Notes under the pieces: model-generated
Told to the model about the DNA's origin: nothing
Seen by the model: only the letters and a program-made list of their open reading frames with translations
Database searches by the model: none
DNA from: Clostridiaceae bacterium UBA6110
GTDB taxonomy: Bacteria; Bacillota; Clostridia; Clostridiales; Clostridiaceae
Reading direction: 5' to 3'
DNA length: 41,424 bases
Assembly: GCA_002428415.1 (NCBI GenBank)
Contig: DIWI01000027.1
Coordinates: forward strand, 1 to 41,424
Made by a program: the position numbers and the translations under genes
In this document: positions 33,027 to 40,650 of the stretch, in pieces
Layout: every line of letters starts with the position of its first letter
Numbering within the stretch: position 1 is the stretch's first letter

Positions 33027-33918
33027 TCAAAGCCTCCGTATAGTCACACTTTTCCTTGTGCTCTCTTTCCTTGTTCTCTGCAAGAATTACCTTCTTGCCT
33101 TCAACTGTCTTGTACATCGCCTGACGCCTCATGGCTTCATCGAAATCTATAAGATGACCGTCAAACTCAGGTCCGTCCACGCAGGCAAACTTTACCTTTC
33201 CGTCGATTGTAACCCTGCAGGCTCCGCACATGCCGGTTCCGTCAACCATTATCGGATTAAGTGAAACTATAGTATGTATGCCAAGCTCCTTGGTGAGCTT
33301 TGCCACAAACTTCATCATGATCATCGGACCTATGGCTACGCAGACGTCATAGCTCTTTCCCTCGTTCTCCACAAGCGCCTTTATGCGGTCTGTAACCATT
33401 CCCTTGAATCCGTAGCTTCCGTCATCTGTGCATATGTAAAGGTTCGTACAGGCACCCTTCATCTTTTCCTCAAGTATCAGTGTCGATTTGCTCTTGGTTC
33501 CAAGCACGACATCCACATCCACGCCCATCTTGTGAAGGAACTTGATCTGCGGATATACAGGAGCGGTTCCGACTCCTCCGGCAACGAACAATATCTTCTT
33601 CTTCCTTAGCTCCTCCACGTCTTCACATACAAATTCCGAAGGATTCCCGAGAGGACCCACGAAATCATGCAGATATTCACCTTCATTGAGAGCGGCAATC
33701 TTCTTCGTCGAATCGCCAAGTGTCTGGAAGACTATGGACACGGTTCCCTGTTCCCTGTCATAGTCGCAGATCGTAAGCGGTATCCTCTCGCCCTTTTCCC
33801 CGGCCTTGACAATCAGAAACTGTCCCGGCTTTGCTGACTTTGCAACCCTTGGTGCGCACACATCCATCCAATAGATGTTTTCAGTAAGCTCTTCCTTTTT
33901 TGTTATAAGATACATCAC
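33013..33918 (-). CDS. nfnA: NADH-binding subunit NfnA (sulfide dehydrogenase/DHOD-like FAD-NAD protein)
   Basis: The 301-residue protein has a ferredoxin-NADP reductase-like FAD domain (RIPLTICDYD), a NAD domain (VAGGVGTAPVYPQ) and a C-terminal [2Fe-2S] site: DGTGMCGACRVT and a later cysteine in FACVDGPEFDG. This is NfnA, partner of NfnB, which couples NADH and ferredoxin oxidation to NADP+ reduction. The ATG has a weak GGGG-type SD. The gene starts the nfnA-nfnB-ogg operon. Proximity of rex fits a link between NADH status and this enzyme. Confidence 0.88.
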   Translation of the reverse strand: MMYLITKKEELTENIYWMDVCAPRVAKSAKPGQFLIVKAGEKGERIPLTICDYDREQGTVSIVFQTLGDSTKKIAALNEGEYLHDFVGPLGNPSEFVCEDVEELRKKKILFVAGGVGTAPVYPQIKFLHKMGVDVDVVLGTKSKSTLILEEKMKGACTNLYICTDDGSYGFKGMVTDRIKALVENEGKSYDVCVAIGPMIMMKFVAKLTKELGIHTIVSLNPIMVDGTGMCGACRVTIDGKVKFACVDGPEFDGHLIDFDEAMRRQAMYKTVEGKKVILAENKEREHKEKCDYTEALNETK

Positions 33919-34200
33919 ACTACCCCTTATCCCTTGATACTTTATTCTACCACGCTAAACCTTTACACAATAATTGCAGCATTATGCAAAGAATACCCGT
34001 TATCAATAAATTTTACGACTTTTTAAGCGATTTGACTACAGTTTTGACAATTTTCCTATTTAATCGCTGTTACTCATTACTTTACAGTAACATAAGTATT
34101 TCTTGACAGAAGTGTCAAGTTGCCACAAAAGCAACTATTAAGAACATAAAAAGACAGGTGGAATCGCACAATTCCAGCCTGTCCATTGACTTCAATATTC
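33919..34200. other. intergenic region rex / nfnA with an 18-bp dyad
   Basis: This 282-base AT-rich spacer carries the rex terminator and the nfnA promoter region. Minus-strand TAGAAT near 33946 is a plausible -10 without a strong -35. A perfect inverted repeat CTTGACA-GAAG-TGTCAAG lies at 34102-34119. No reading frame or RNA gene is seen. Confidence 0.5.
34153..34183 (-). terminator. intrinsic terminator of rex
   Basis: GACAGG-TGGAAT pairs with ATTCCA-(G)-CCTGTC (12 bp, one bulge) and is followed on the minus strand by TTTTTATG. Confidence 0.85.
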
Positions 34201-34839
34201 TTACTTCGCCTTCTGCTCGTTCATGAGATAAACAAGAGTCAGCATGCTTTCAAGGAGATGAACGTTCTCGACAGATACGTCCTCAGGAACATCAAGGTCA
34301 ACCGGAGCGAAGTTCCAGATTCCCTTGATTCCATTTGATACGAAGGAATCAGCTATCTTCTGTGCAGTGTTGGCTGGCACGCAGATTATCCCGATATCTA
34401 TGGAATTCTTGGAGAGGAAGTTATCGATGTTGTCAACATCCTCAATTTCAATGTCCTTTATCCTTACGCCTATCAGCTTGGGATTGGTATCGAAGATACC
34501 CTTCAGGTTGAAGCCTACCTTCTCGAATCTCGAGTAGTTGGCTATTGCCTGACCTATGTTTCCGGCACCGACTATAATCGTATTATACTCCTTGTCTGTA
34601 CCGAGTATCTTTCCTATCTCGTTGTAGAGCTCCTTTACATTGTATCCGTAGCCCTGCTGTCCGAATCCACCAAAGCAGTTGAAGTCCTGCCTTATCTGTG
34701 ATGCGGTGAAACCTATCTTATCGCTTAGCTCCTTTGATGAAATCCTGTCAACGTCGTTCCTGAGAAGTTCAGCCAGATGTCTGTAATACTTTGGCAATCT
34801 CTTTATGACTGCCATTGATATGTCTCTCTTTTTGTCCAT
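34201..34839 (-). CDS. rex: redox-sensing transcriptional repressor Rex
   Basis: The 212-residue Rex has an N-terminal winged helix (about 1-75, with RLPKYYRHLAELL and SKELSDKIGFTASQIRQDF) and a Rossmann domain with GAGNIGQAI. Rex represses fermentation and respiration genes when the NADH/NAD+ ratio is low; NADH binding releases DNA. The ATG follows AGGGGTGTAAG. It is monocistronic with its own terminator. A partial Rex-box-like dyad lies about 140 bases upstream. Its neighbour nfnAB is a likely but unproven target. Confidence 0.96.
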   Translation of the reverse strand: MDKKRDISMAVIKRLPKYYRHLAELLRNDVDRISSKELSDKIGFTASQIRQDFNCFGGFGQQGYGYNVKELYNEIGKILGTDKEYNTIIVGAGNIGQAIANYSRFEKVGFNLKGIFDTNPKLIGVRIKDIEIEDVDNIDNFLSKNSIDIGIICVPANTAQKIADSFVSNGIKGIWNFAPVDLDVPEDVSVENVHLLESMLTLVYLMNEQKAK

Positions 34840-35045
34840 CTTACACCCCTATGTTAGATAATTTATTAACGATATAATACCATATTATCTGCATACTTGT
34901 GCACATTTTTATCAAAGAAATTTCAGGATTTTTAAATAAATACAAAAAATCCAATTATCGAACACTATTAAACTTACATTGTTAATTTTTAACTATCTTT
35001 TTTGACAAAACATCAACCATCTTTAGCAAAATCGGCGACTCATTG

Positions 35046-35807
35046 TCACTCACCTGACGGCGCCGGTGCAAATATGTCTGAAACGGCCTTAACCACAAGG
35101 CTCTGCTGCATCCCATAGCCGATGGAGGCTTCCCCGTCGCCATCCTGAACTCCATAGTTCGCGAAGTAGCTGTGGTTCCCGCCAGGAACCTCTACACTCA
35201 CAAGACCCTCTCCAAGCCTTGTATCAGCAGAATCAAGCGCTGCTCTGTCAACTATCCTGTCTTCTGTGCCAAGAAGCGAGTAAACCGTTATTCCGAGGTC
35301 AGAGAGGTCTGTCTTTTCGTCAGGATATGAGGCAAGAAGAACGAGCCCCTTCACACCATCAGGATTCCTTACTATGAATCTTGAAGCAGCTACACCTCCA
35401 AGCGAATGGCCTATGATGACCCATTCGGTAACCTCGGTGTTTTCAGCCATGATCCTTTCCGCTTTTCCGATTCCAAGTATTGCAAGCCGAAGCGGCATTT
35501 TCGCAACGTATGCGTCGTAGCCCTGTTCCGAGATGATCTTTGCCAGAAGCGCATAAGCCTTCTCGTCGACCTTGCCTCCCGGGTATATTATTACGCCTTT
35601 ACCAGTGCCTTCCACATCAAACACGATATCGCCCTTCTCATTCACAGCTCCTGATTCAAGCGCCTCCAGAGCCGTCACTGAGGCCCTGTAGTAGTCAGAT
35701 GACCATATGTAGCCTCCCACCGCTCCAAACACAACCAGAACGAAAATAACCTTGAATATGGCCAATGCGGCCTTATTTCTCTTTTTTCTCTCTAATACCT
35801 TTTCCAT
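35046..35807 (-). CDS. membrane-anchored alpha/beta hydrolase
   Basis: With the ATG at 35807 the protein has 253 residues: a basic N terminus and one membrane anchor (about 13-36), then an alpha/beta-hydrolase domain outside the cell. The nucleophile elbow is GHSLGG, followed by an Asp in GTEDRIVD and His in GGNHSYFANYG, completing Ser-Asp-His. The substrate is unknown. A longer frame to 35849 would start upstream of the TATAAT at 35848-35853, which argues for the shorter form; the GGGAGA is 12 bases away. Confidence 0.8.
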   Translation of the reverse strand: MEKVLERKKRNKAALAIFKVIFVLVVFGAVGGYIWSSDYYRASVTALEALESGAVNEKGDIVFDVEGTGKGVIIYPGGKVDEKAYALLAKIISEQGYDAYVAKMPLRLAILGIGKAERIMAENTEVTEWVIIGHSLGGVAASRFIVRNPDGVKGLVLLASYPDEKTDLSDLGITVYSLLGTEDRIVDRAALDSADTRLGEGLVSVEVPGGNHSYFANYGVQDGDGEASIGYGMQQSLVVKAVSDIFAPAPSGE

Positions 35808-36023
35808 GTCAAGACTGATTCTCCCTTCACTTTCTGTAGACCATTCCATTATACATCACGAACCTGACGCTGTATTCATCTTAAAATATGATTATGTTTA
35901 TGCCATTGCGCCAATAGTGCATTAAATTGTGATAAAATCTACTTAAGTCTGCAGGGTATGCCATAGTGCATCACTTAGACTTCACTATTAAACTCTACAC
36001 TTAAGACGACACCGAGGTGACAG
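35808..36023. other. divergent intergenic region with repeated motifs
   Basis: Divergent spacer between the hydrolase and the RsgI-like gene. Minus-strand TATAAT lies at 35848-35853. On the plus strand TGATAAAAT (35930-35938) is an extended -10. Repeats: CCAATAGTGCAT (35911-35922) and CCATAGTGCAT (35961-35971), and three ACTTA-type copies, ACTTAAGTCT (35941), ACTTAGACTT (35973) and ACTTAAGACG (35999). These may be regulator sites. Confidence 0.5.
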
Positions 36024-37028
36024 ATGAAAGGCAGGATTCTTGAAAAAGACAAATATATATTCCTGAAGCGCCCTGCCATGGAAATCTATCACAAGAGCGA
36101 GATAGAGAGCAGGGAGCGGCAGATTTCCCTCATGAAAAGGGAATTCATCCAGCACAAGCTCAGCCTGATGAAGCTCTCGCAGGCGGTGCCTGATGAGAGG
36201 ACACGGAACCTTCTGCTTAACATAGCGCTTATAGTATCAACTGAGGACGCGCTTATAAACGATTTTCTTTCATCGCGCAGGCTTCCTTTGAAGAAGATTT
36301 CAAAGGTCGTAGAGGAACCTGTATTCTCCCTCCAGAAGCATGAGCGGTATCTCACCGCCTATGTCCTCCTTTTCTGCAGCGGCAAATACCCACTGGTAAC
36401 CAGGTATCTTCAGTTCGCGGAAAAAGGTCAGGAAGACAGCTTCCAGAAGGAGCAGAGGATATTCACAGGAATAGCCCTCAAGAAACACAAGGACAAGACC
36501 ATGATAATTACCAGCCAGGGAGAGTTCCTGGCCATAACCGGGTCGGATTCTGGAATCGGCGAGATAACTAACGGAAGGGTAGCAAATACAAGGAACCATC
36601 TGAGGATACCGCTCATTCTCCTGACGGTACTCCTTGCGATTTTCCTTCTCATTTCAAATAACATGTCAAAGACCATAGCTACAACAGTCAGGATATCAGC
36701 AGGAGGACTTGTTCAGCTTCAGTTCAATGAACTTGGCACCATGCTGGCATCAAGGGCTGAAAACACCAGGGGAACAAGCATGCTTGAAGGAGCAATCTTT
36801 GACAGAAAGGATATTGATACTGCTGTTGGGGAGATAATCGAGCAGGCATATATCAAGGAATACATCAGAGAAGGCGATGAGATTACAATCCTCATTTCAG
36901 GTGAAGCCCTGCCATCAGACTTCTTCACATCAGGCAGGACCCATGACAGGCTTTTAAGCTATCAGCTCAAGTACAAGATAAACAATCTGGGCAACCTGAT
37001 GAGCATTGAAGAGTCGCAGACAAAATAG
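36024..37028 (+). CDS. SigI C-terminal domain / RsgI-like anti-sigma fusion membrane protein
   Basis: This 334-residue protein has two recognisable parts. Residues about 35-132 resemble the C-terminal DNA-binding half of sigma-I: a three-helix run with TRNLLLNIALI, RRLPLKKISKVV and HERYLTAYVLLFCSGKYPLV. Residues about 142-334 resemble RsgI: an RsgI_N-like stretch (KTMIITSQGEFLAI), one membrane helix (194-211), and an outside domain in which ATTVRISAGGLVQLQFNELG aligns gap-free to the RsgI juxtamembrane domain and EAVGEII-type helices follow. The usual Asn-Pro autocleavage site is GG (227-228). Sigma region 2 is absent. SD GAGGTGACAG. I know of no described equivalent. Confidence 0.7.
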   Translation: MKGRILEKDKYIFLKRPAMEIYHKSEIESRERQISLMKREFIQHKLSLMKLSQAVPDERTRNLLLNIALIVSTEDALINDFLSSRRLPLKKISKVVEEPVFSLQKHERYLTAYVLLFCSGKYPLVTRYLQFAEKGQEDSFQKEQRIFTGIALKKHKDKTMIITSQGEFLAITGSDSGIGEITNGRVANTRNHLRIPLILLTVLLAIFLLISNNMSKTIATTVRISAGGLVQLQFNELGTMLASRAENTRGTSMLEGAIFDRKDIDTAVGEIIEQAYIKEYIREGDEITILISGEALPSDFFTSGRTHDRLLSYQLKYKINNLGNLMSIEESQTK

Positions 37029-37036
37029 CAATATTA

Positions 37037-37065
37037 AAGGACTGCCTTTCAATAAGACAGTCCTT
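37037..37065. terminator. hairpin between the fusion gene and the glutaredoxin gene
   Basis: The 8-bp stem AAGGACTG/CAGTCCTT has a 13-nt loop and is followed by GTCATTTCTT. It lies between convergent genes and is probably a weak terminator for both. Confidence 0.55.
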
Positions 37066-37085
37066 GTCATTTCTTAGTTACCCGA

Positions 37086-37316
37086 TCAGCCCTTGTAAAG
37101 CTCCTCGAATGCGCCTTCCTCAAAACCTACCATGTACTTGTCATCAACAAAAATAGTCGGCACGCTTCTAACTCCAAGTGCAATCAGCTCTTTCCTGAAT
37201 TCAGGCTTAGTCGTGCTCTTCTCCTCGTACGATATCCCGTGCTCGTTGAAGTACTCCTTAGCAAGATCACAGTATGGGCATGTCTGCGAAGTATATATTA
37301 CAACCTTCTTCTCCAT
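37086..37316 (-). CDS. glutaredoxin-like protein (NrdH/Grx type)
   Basis: The 76-residue protein has the thioredoxin fold with active site CPYC at 14-17, followed by RSVPTIFVDD with the cis-proline and a GFEEG end. Glutaredoxins and NrdH supply electrons to ribonucleotide reductase or other thiol enzymes. No reductase gene is adjacent. The ATG follows GGAGGGAAAGAG. The neighbours suggest a stand-alone gene. Confidence 0.9.
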   Translation of the reverse strand: MEKKVVIYTSQTCPYCDLAKEYFNEHGISYEEKSTTKPEFRKELIALGVRSVPTIFVDDKYMVGFEEGAFEELYKG

Positions 37317-37475
37317 CTCTTTCCCTCCATTTTAACTGTGGCGACATATCGGCCGCCAAAATAATTGTGCATTCCACCTAAAATGATTGTATACTATGTA
37401 ATGAAATTTGTCTAATGTACAAAGATTAAATTTTGATAAATTAAATTGTGCAAAATATTTATAGATGGTGATCAA

Positions 37476-38198
37476 ATGGAACAAAAAAGACTCAACAAGG
37501 CAATATCAGATACAGGCTTCTGTTCCCGCAGGGAGGCCGATGCCCTTATAGATGCGGGAAGGGTGAAGGTCAATGGAAGCCCCGCCCTCATGGGCATGAA
37601 GGTAACTTCTGAGGACGAGATTACTGTAGATGGCAAGACCGTATCAAAGAAGCCGCCCATGGTCTACATCGCACTCAACAAGCCAAGAGGCATAGAATGC
37701 ACGACAGACAGAAAGACAAGGAATAACATTGTTGACTTCGTGAACCACAAGGAGAGGATATTCCCTGTAGGCAGGCTGGACAAGGATTCAGAAGGCCTTA
37801 TTCTTATGACCAATGACGGGGACATAGTGAATAAGATACTCAGGGCCAGGAACAACCATGAGAAGGAATATATCGTAAAGGTAGAAAGACCCTTTGACGA
37901 CTCATTCCTCAAAAAGATGTCAGGTGGAGTCCCCATCCTTGATACAGTCACAAGGGAATGCCATGTCGAGAGGCTAAGCCGTGACACCTTCAGGATAATC
38001 CTTACCCAGGGGCTGAACAGGCAGATTAGAAGGATGACAGAATACCTGGGCTACAGGGTGGTTTCACTTAAAAGGATAAGGATCATGAACATTACCCTCG
38101 GATCCCTCGAGACAGGAAAGTGGAGGAACCTATCCCCACTGGAGCTCAAGGGACTTGAGGCACTCCTGAAGGATTCGGAGAAGACCTATACACCATAA
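37476..38198 (+). CDS. rluF: 23S rRNA pseudouridine synthase, RluF-like
   Basis: The ATG at 37476 starts MEQKRLNKAISDTGFCSRRE, the S4-like RNA-binding domain; GGTGATCAA precedes it weakly. The longer frame to 37446 adds ten residues without an SD. The 240-residue protein has the catalytic aspartate in PVGRLDKDSEGLILMTNDG and the RluF-type LTQGLNRQIRRMTEYLGY. RluF modifies U2604 of 23S rRNA. It is distinct from the RsuA-type enzyme at 11442. It is monocistronic. Confidence 0.88.
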   Translation: MEQKRLNKAISDTGFCSRREADALIDAGRVKVNGSPALMGMKVTSEDEITVDGKTVSKKPPMVYIALNKPRGIECTTDRKTRNNIVDFVNHKERIFPVGRLDKDSEGLILMTNDGDIVNKILRARNNHEKEYIVKVERPFDDSFLKKMSGGVPILDTVTRECHVERLSRDTFRIILTQGLNRQIRRMTEYLGYRVVSLKRIRIMNITLGSLETGKWRNLSPLELKGLEALLKDSEKTYTP

Positions 38199-38252
38199 AA
38201 ATCCAACTCCATTAGTACATCTGTTCAGTTTTCAACATTGTTAACAGGTGCC

Positions 38253-38439
38253 TGTGGATAACTTGTGGAGATGCTGTTTCTATCCTATGGAAAGCAGTTT
38301 GAAACCCAAAATGCTTTAGGATATTCAGATTCCCATTTTAAAGTTATCCACAGTTATCCACACAAATCAGTGCAGTATATGTGGATAACCTGTTGCAAGT
38401 ACAGGGTATAGCCTGGGGATGGCATTTTGATTATCCACA
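38253..38439. repeat. cluster of five perfect DnaA boxes
   Basis: TTATCCACA occurs at 38344-38352, 38354-38362 and 38431-38439 on the plus strand and 38253-38261 and 38380-38388 on the minus strand, all exact. A further near match TTGTGGAGA follows the first. The two plus copies in the middle are one base apart. No dnaA, dnaN or rpmH is in the window, so this is more likely an ectopic DnaA-binding cluster than oriC, though I cannot exclude it. Confidence 0.8.
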
Positions 38440-38449
38440 GCAACAAATT

Positions 38450-38477
38450 AAGGTCTGGGGAAAAATCTCCAGACCTT
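38450..38477 (-). terminator. terminator after the histidine kinase
   Basis: The stem AAGGTCTGG/CCAGACCTT with a 10-nt loop follows the kinase stop on the minus strand. It has only AATTTG after it, so strength is uncertain. Confidence 0.6.
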
Positions 38478-38487
38478 GATTGTTTAT

Positions 38488-39852
38488 CTATACTAATGGC
38501 AGCTTCACAGTAAACACTGCTCCATTCCCGGTATTTCCTGCCTCTATGGTGCCTCCATGCTTCTCGACTGCAGTGGTTGCTATTGAGAGGCCAATCCCAT
38601 GGCTTCCTGACCTGCCCTTGTAGAACCTTTCAAAGATATGCGGAAGGTCCTTTTCAGAAATCCCATCGCCATCATCCCTGATCCTGATTGCTCCGAAGGC
38701 GCCTTCCTTTGTGAGGGAGACCTGAACCTTTGATTTTGAGTACCTGGCCGCATTGTTCAGGATATTGTCCAGAGCCCTTAGTATCTCCTCTGTAACGACA
38801 TCTGCCTTCATTCCCTTCTCCAGTACGTTAATCGAAAGTTCCCTGCCGCTTTTCCTGAAGAATGTAGCTGTCCTATCTATGGATTCCATTACTATGTCAT
38901 CAAGAAAGCTCCTGGTCATTTCCTGATGCCCCTCACCTCTTGATTCCATCTTGGAGAGGAACAGAATGTCCTCCACAAGCCTGTTCAGCTTTTCGCTTTC
39001 AGCAACTATGACATCGCTTGCCTCTTCTGGCGTGAACACTCCATACTTTATCCCCTCCGCATAACCCTCTATGGATGTGAGTGGAGTCTTAAGCTCATGT
39101 GAGACATTCTGGAAGAAGGTCTTCTGGGCTTCGTTATAATCAGAGAGCTTGGCTGACGCCTCATTAAGGCTCACATTCAGGTCCGCAAGCTCCTTCTCGC
39201 TGAAATTGAAGTCCTCATGTGTGAAATCCCCGTTACCTATTCTCCTCGAAAGTCCCTGAAGCTTGTATATGGGCTCCACGATACCCTTGGAGAGGAATAG
39301 GACGAATGCTACGGTTATCGCAAGTGCAAACAATATTACAAGCCTCAGGATCCCCTGGAATCGGTCTGTTATACCCTGGAACTTTGTGATGCTGATGTAC
39401 ATGAGGAGATATTCGTCCGCAGTATCTGAAAGCTTCGCAGACTTAACAAAATAGGCTCCATCCGAAGTGCTTACCCTGGTAGTCTCACTTTCTTCAAGCA
39501 ATACACCGCTATCCTTGGCTGCTTCAGCGACAATTCTGGCAGACCTGTCAGTCAGTGTGTTTTCCTGTACTATATCGAGGTCCTTATCAACGATTATCGC
39601 ATCGACATCTGAAAGGACGTTTCCCTGCCTGATCATCATCGAGTATTCCATGGACCTCATGCCACGGCCCATACCCATACCGTTCCTTGAGGATATTGTC
39701 ACGTATGCATCCTCAAGCTGCCTTTTGGCTTCGTTAATGGAATACTGCCTTCCGGCGAGGCCGAAGGCCACTGCGACCATGATTAGCACCAGCGCCATTG
39801 CTGCTGAAAAATATACAAGTATCTTTGTCCTGATGCCTCTTTTAGCCATCAT
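38488..39852 (-). CDS. sensor histidine kinase with Met/Gly-rich extracellular motif
   Basis: The 454-residue kinase has two membrane helices (about 10-32 and 168-189), an external domain of about 135 residues, a HAMP domain (190-240), dimerisation helix with His252 in VSHELKTPLTS, and a GHKL ATPase domain with N box NILNNAARYSK, G1 DDGDGIS and G2 GSHGIGLSI. The external domain contains a Met-rich stretch (GMGMGRGMRSM, residues 58-68). The ATG overlaps the stop of the response regulator gene, so the two are translationally coupled. Confidence 0.95.
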   Translation of the reverse strand: MMAKRGIRTKILVYFSAAMALVLIMVAVAFGLAGRQYSINEAKRQLEDAYVTISSRNGMGMGRGMRSMEYSMMIRQGNVLSDVDAIIVDKDLDIVQENTLTDRSARIVAEAAKDSGVLLEESETTRVSTSDGAYFVKSAKLSDTADEYLLMYISITKFQGITDRFQGILRLVILFALAITVAFVLFLSKGIVEPIYKLQGLSRRIGNGDFTHEDFNFSEKELADLNVSLNEASAKLSDYNEAQKTFFQNVSHELKTPLTSIEGYAEGIKYGVFTPEEASDVIVAESEKLNRLVEDILFLSKMESRGEGHQEMTRSFLDDIVMESIDRTATFFRKSGRELSINVLEKGMKADVVTEEILRALDNILNNAARYSKSKVQVSLTKEGAFGAIRIRDDGDGISEKDLPHIFERFYKGRSGSHGIGLSIATTAVEKHGGTIEAGNTGNGAVFTVKLPLV

Positions 39853-40535
39853 GCATCCCTCTTTCTGAGCCTGAAGCCAAATCCCCAGACTGTCTCAATC
39901 TGGGCATCGCTGTCTGAAATCTTCTTCCTTAACCTCTTCATCGTATCATCAGTAACCCTTGTCTCAACGGCAGTAGCATAGCCCCATACCTTATCAAGAA
40001 GCTCATCCCTTGAAACCGCCCTGTGCTGGTTATCTACCAGGTACTTTAGAAGGCTGTATTCATTGGGGGCAAGGTCAACGTTCTTGCCTCTGACCTTTAC
40101 TTCCTTTTTCTGGTTCTCTATCATTATGTCAAGGAATACTGACTGTTCGATGCCTTGGTCTTCCCTGTCCAGCTCCACCCTTCTAAGCATCGCTCTGATC
40201 TTCATGACAAGAGCCATCGGACTGAATGGCTTGGTCATGTAGTCATCGCTGCCAAGCGTTATTCCTGCAATGAAATCTGCATCCGAGGTCTTTGCAGTAA
40301 GTATGATGATCGGCACCCTGCTGATGCTCCTAATCTCCTGAGTGATGGCAAAGCCGTCCCTTCCAGGCATCATGATATCAAGCACCACAAGGTCTGAAGG
40401 CTTCTCCCTGAAGGCTGAAAGCAGGGCTTCCCCGTCGCCGAAGGTTACAACCTCATAGCCCTCCTTCTCAAGGAATGACTGTATGAGTTTTCTGATATTC
40501 TCTTCATCATCTGCGGCATATATGAGCTTTCCCAT
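39849..40535 (-). CDS. OmpR-family response regulator
   Basis: The 228-residue protein, from the ATG at 40535 (GGAGG 5 bases upstream), has an N-terminal receiver domain (acidic DDEEN, phosphoacceptor Asp in LVVLDIMMPG, and Lys in TKPFSP) and a C-terminal winged helix (LAPNEYSLLKYLV, VWGYATAVETRVTDDTMKRLRKK in two pieces) of the OmpR/PhoB type. It is the partner of the kinase overlapping its 3' end. Its target cannot be read, but the secreted protein upstream is the obvious candidate. Confidence 0.95.
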   Translation of the reverse strand: MGKLIYAADDEENIRKLIQSFLEKEGYEVVTFGDGEALLSAFREKPSDLVVLDIMMPGRDGFAITQEIRSISRVPIIILTAKTSDADFIAGITLGSDDYMTKPFSPMALVMKIRAMLRRVELDREDQGIEQSVFLDIMIENQKKEVKVRGKNVDLAPNEYSLLKYLVDNQHRAVSRDELLDKVWGYATAVETRVTDDTMKRLRKKISDSDAQIETVWGFGFRLRKRDA

Positions 40536-40607
40536 TTCAACCTCCATAATTTCACATCTTTACTTGATTCTAAACCATTATCCAGCACATTTCATCTGTG
40601 ATATAGA

Positions 40608-40634
40608 AAATACCCCTGGAGACCAGAGGTATTT
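40608..40634 (-). terminator. hairpin between the secreted protein gene and the regulator
   Basis: A 12-bp stem (AAATACCCCTGG with CCAGAGGTATTT, one A-C mismatch) and a 3-nt loop lie after the secreted-protein gene. The T tract is poor, so it may attenuate rather than stop transcription into the two-component genes. Confidence 0.5.
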
Positions 40635-40650
40635 GTCATGCTATTTGTTT

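Noticed and set aside
35808..35849. Hydrolase start at the ATG at 35849
   Set aside because: The ATG overlaps the predicted -10 (TATAAT), so it would lie upstream of the transcript start.
38253..38439. oriC call for the DnaA-box cluster
   Set aside because: No dnaA, dnaN or rpmH, and no AT-rich unwinding element beside the boxes; left as a cluster only.
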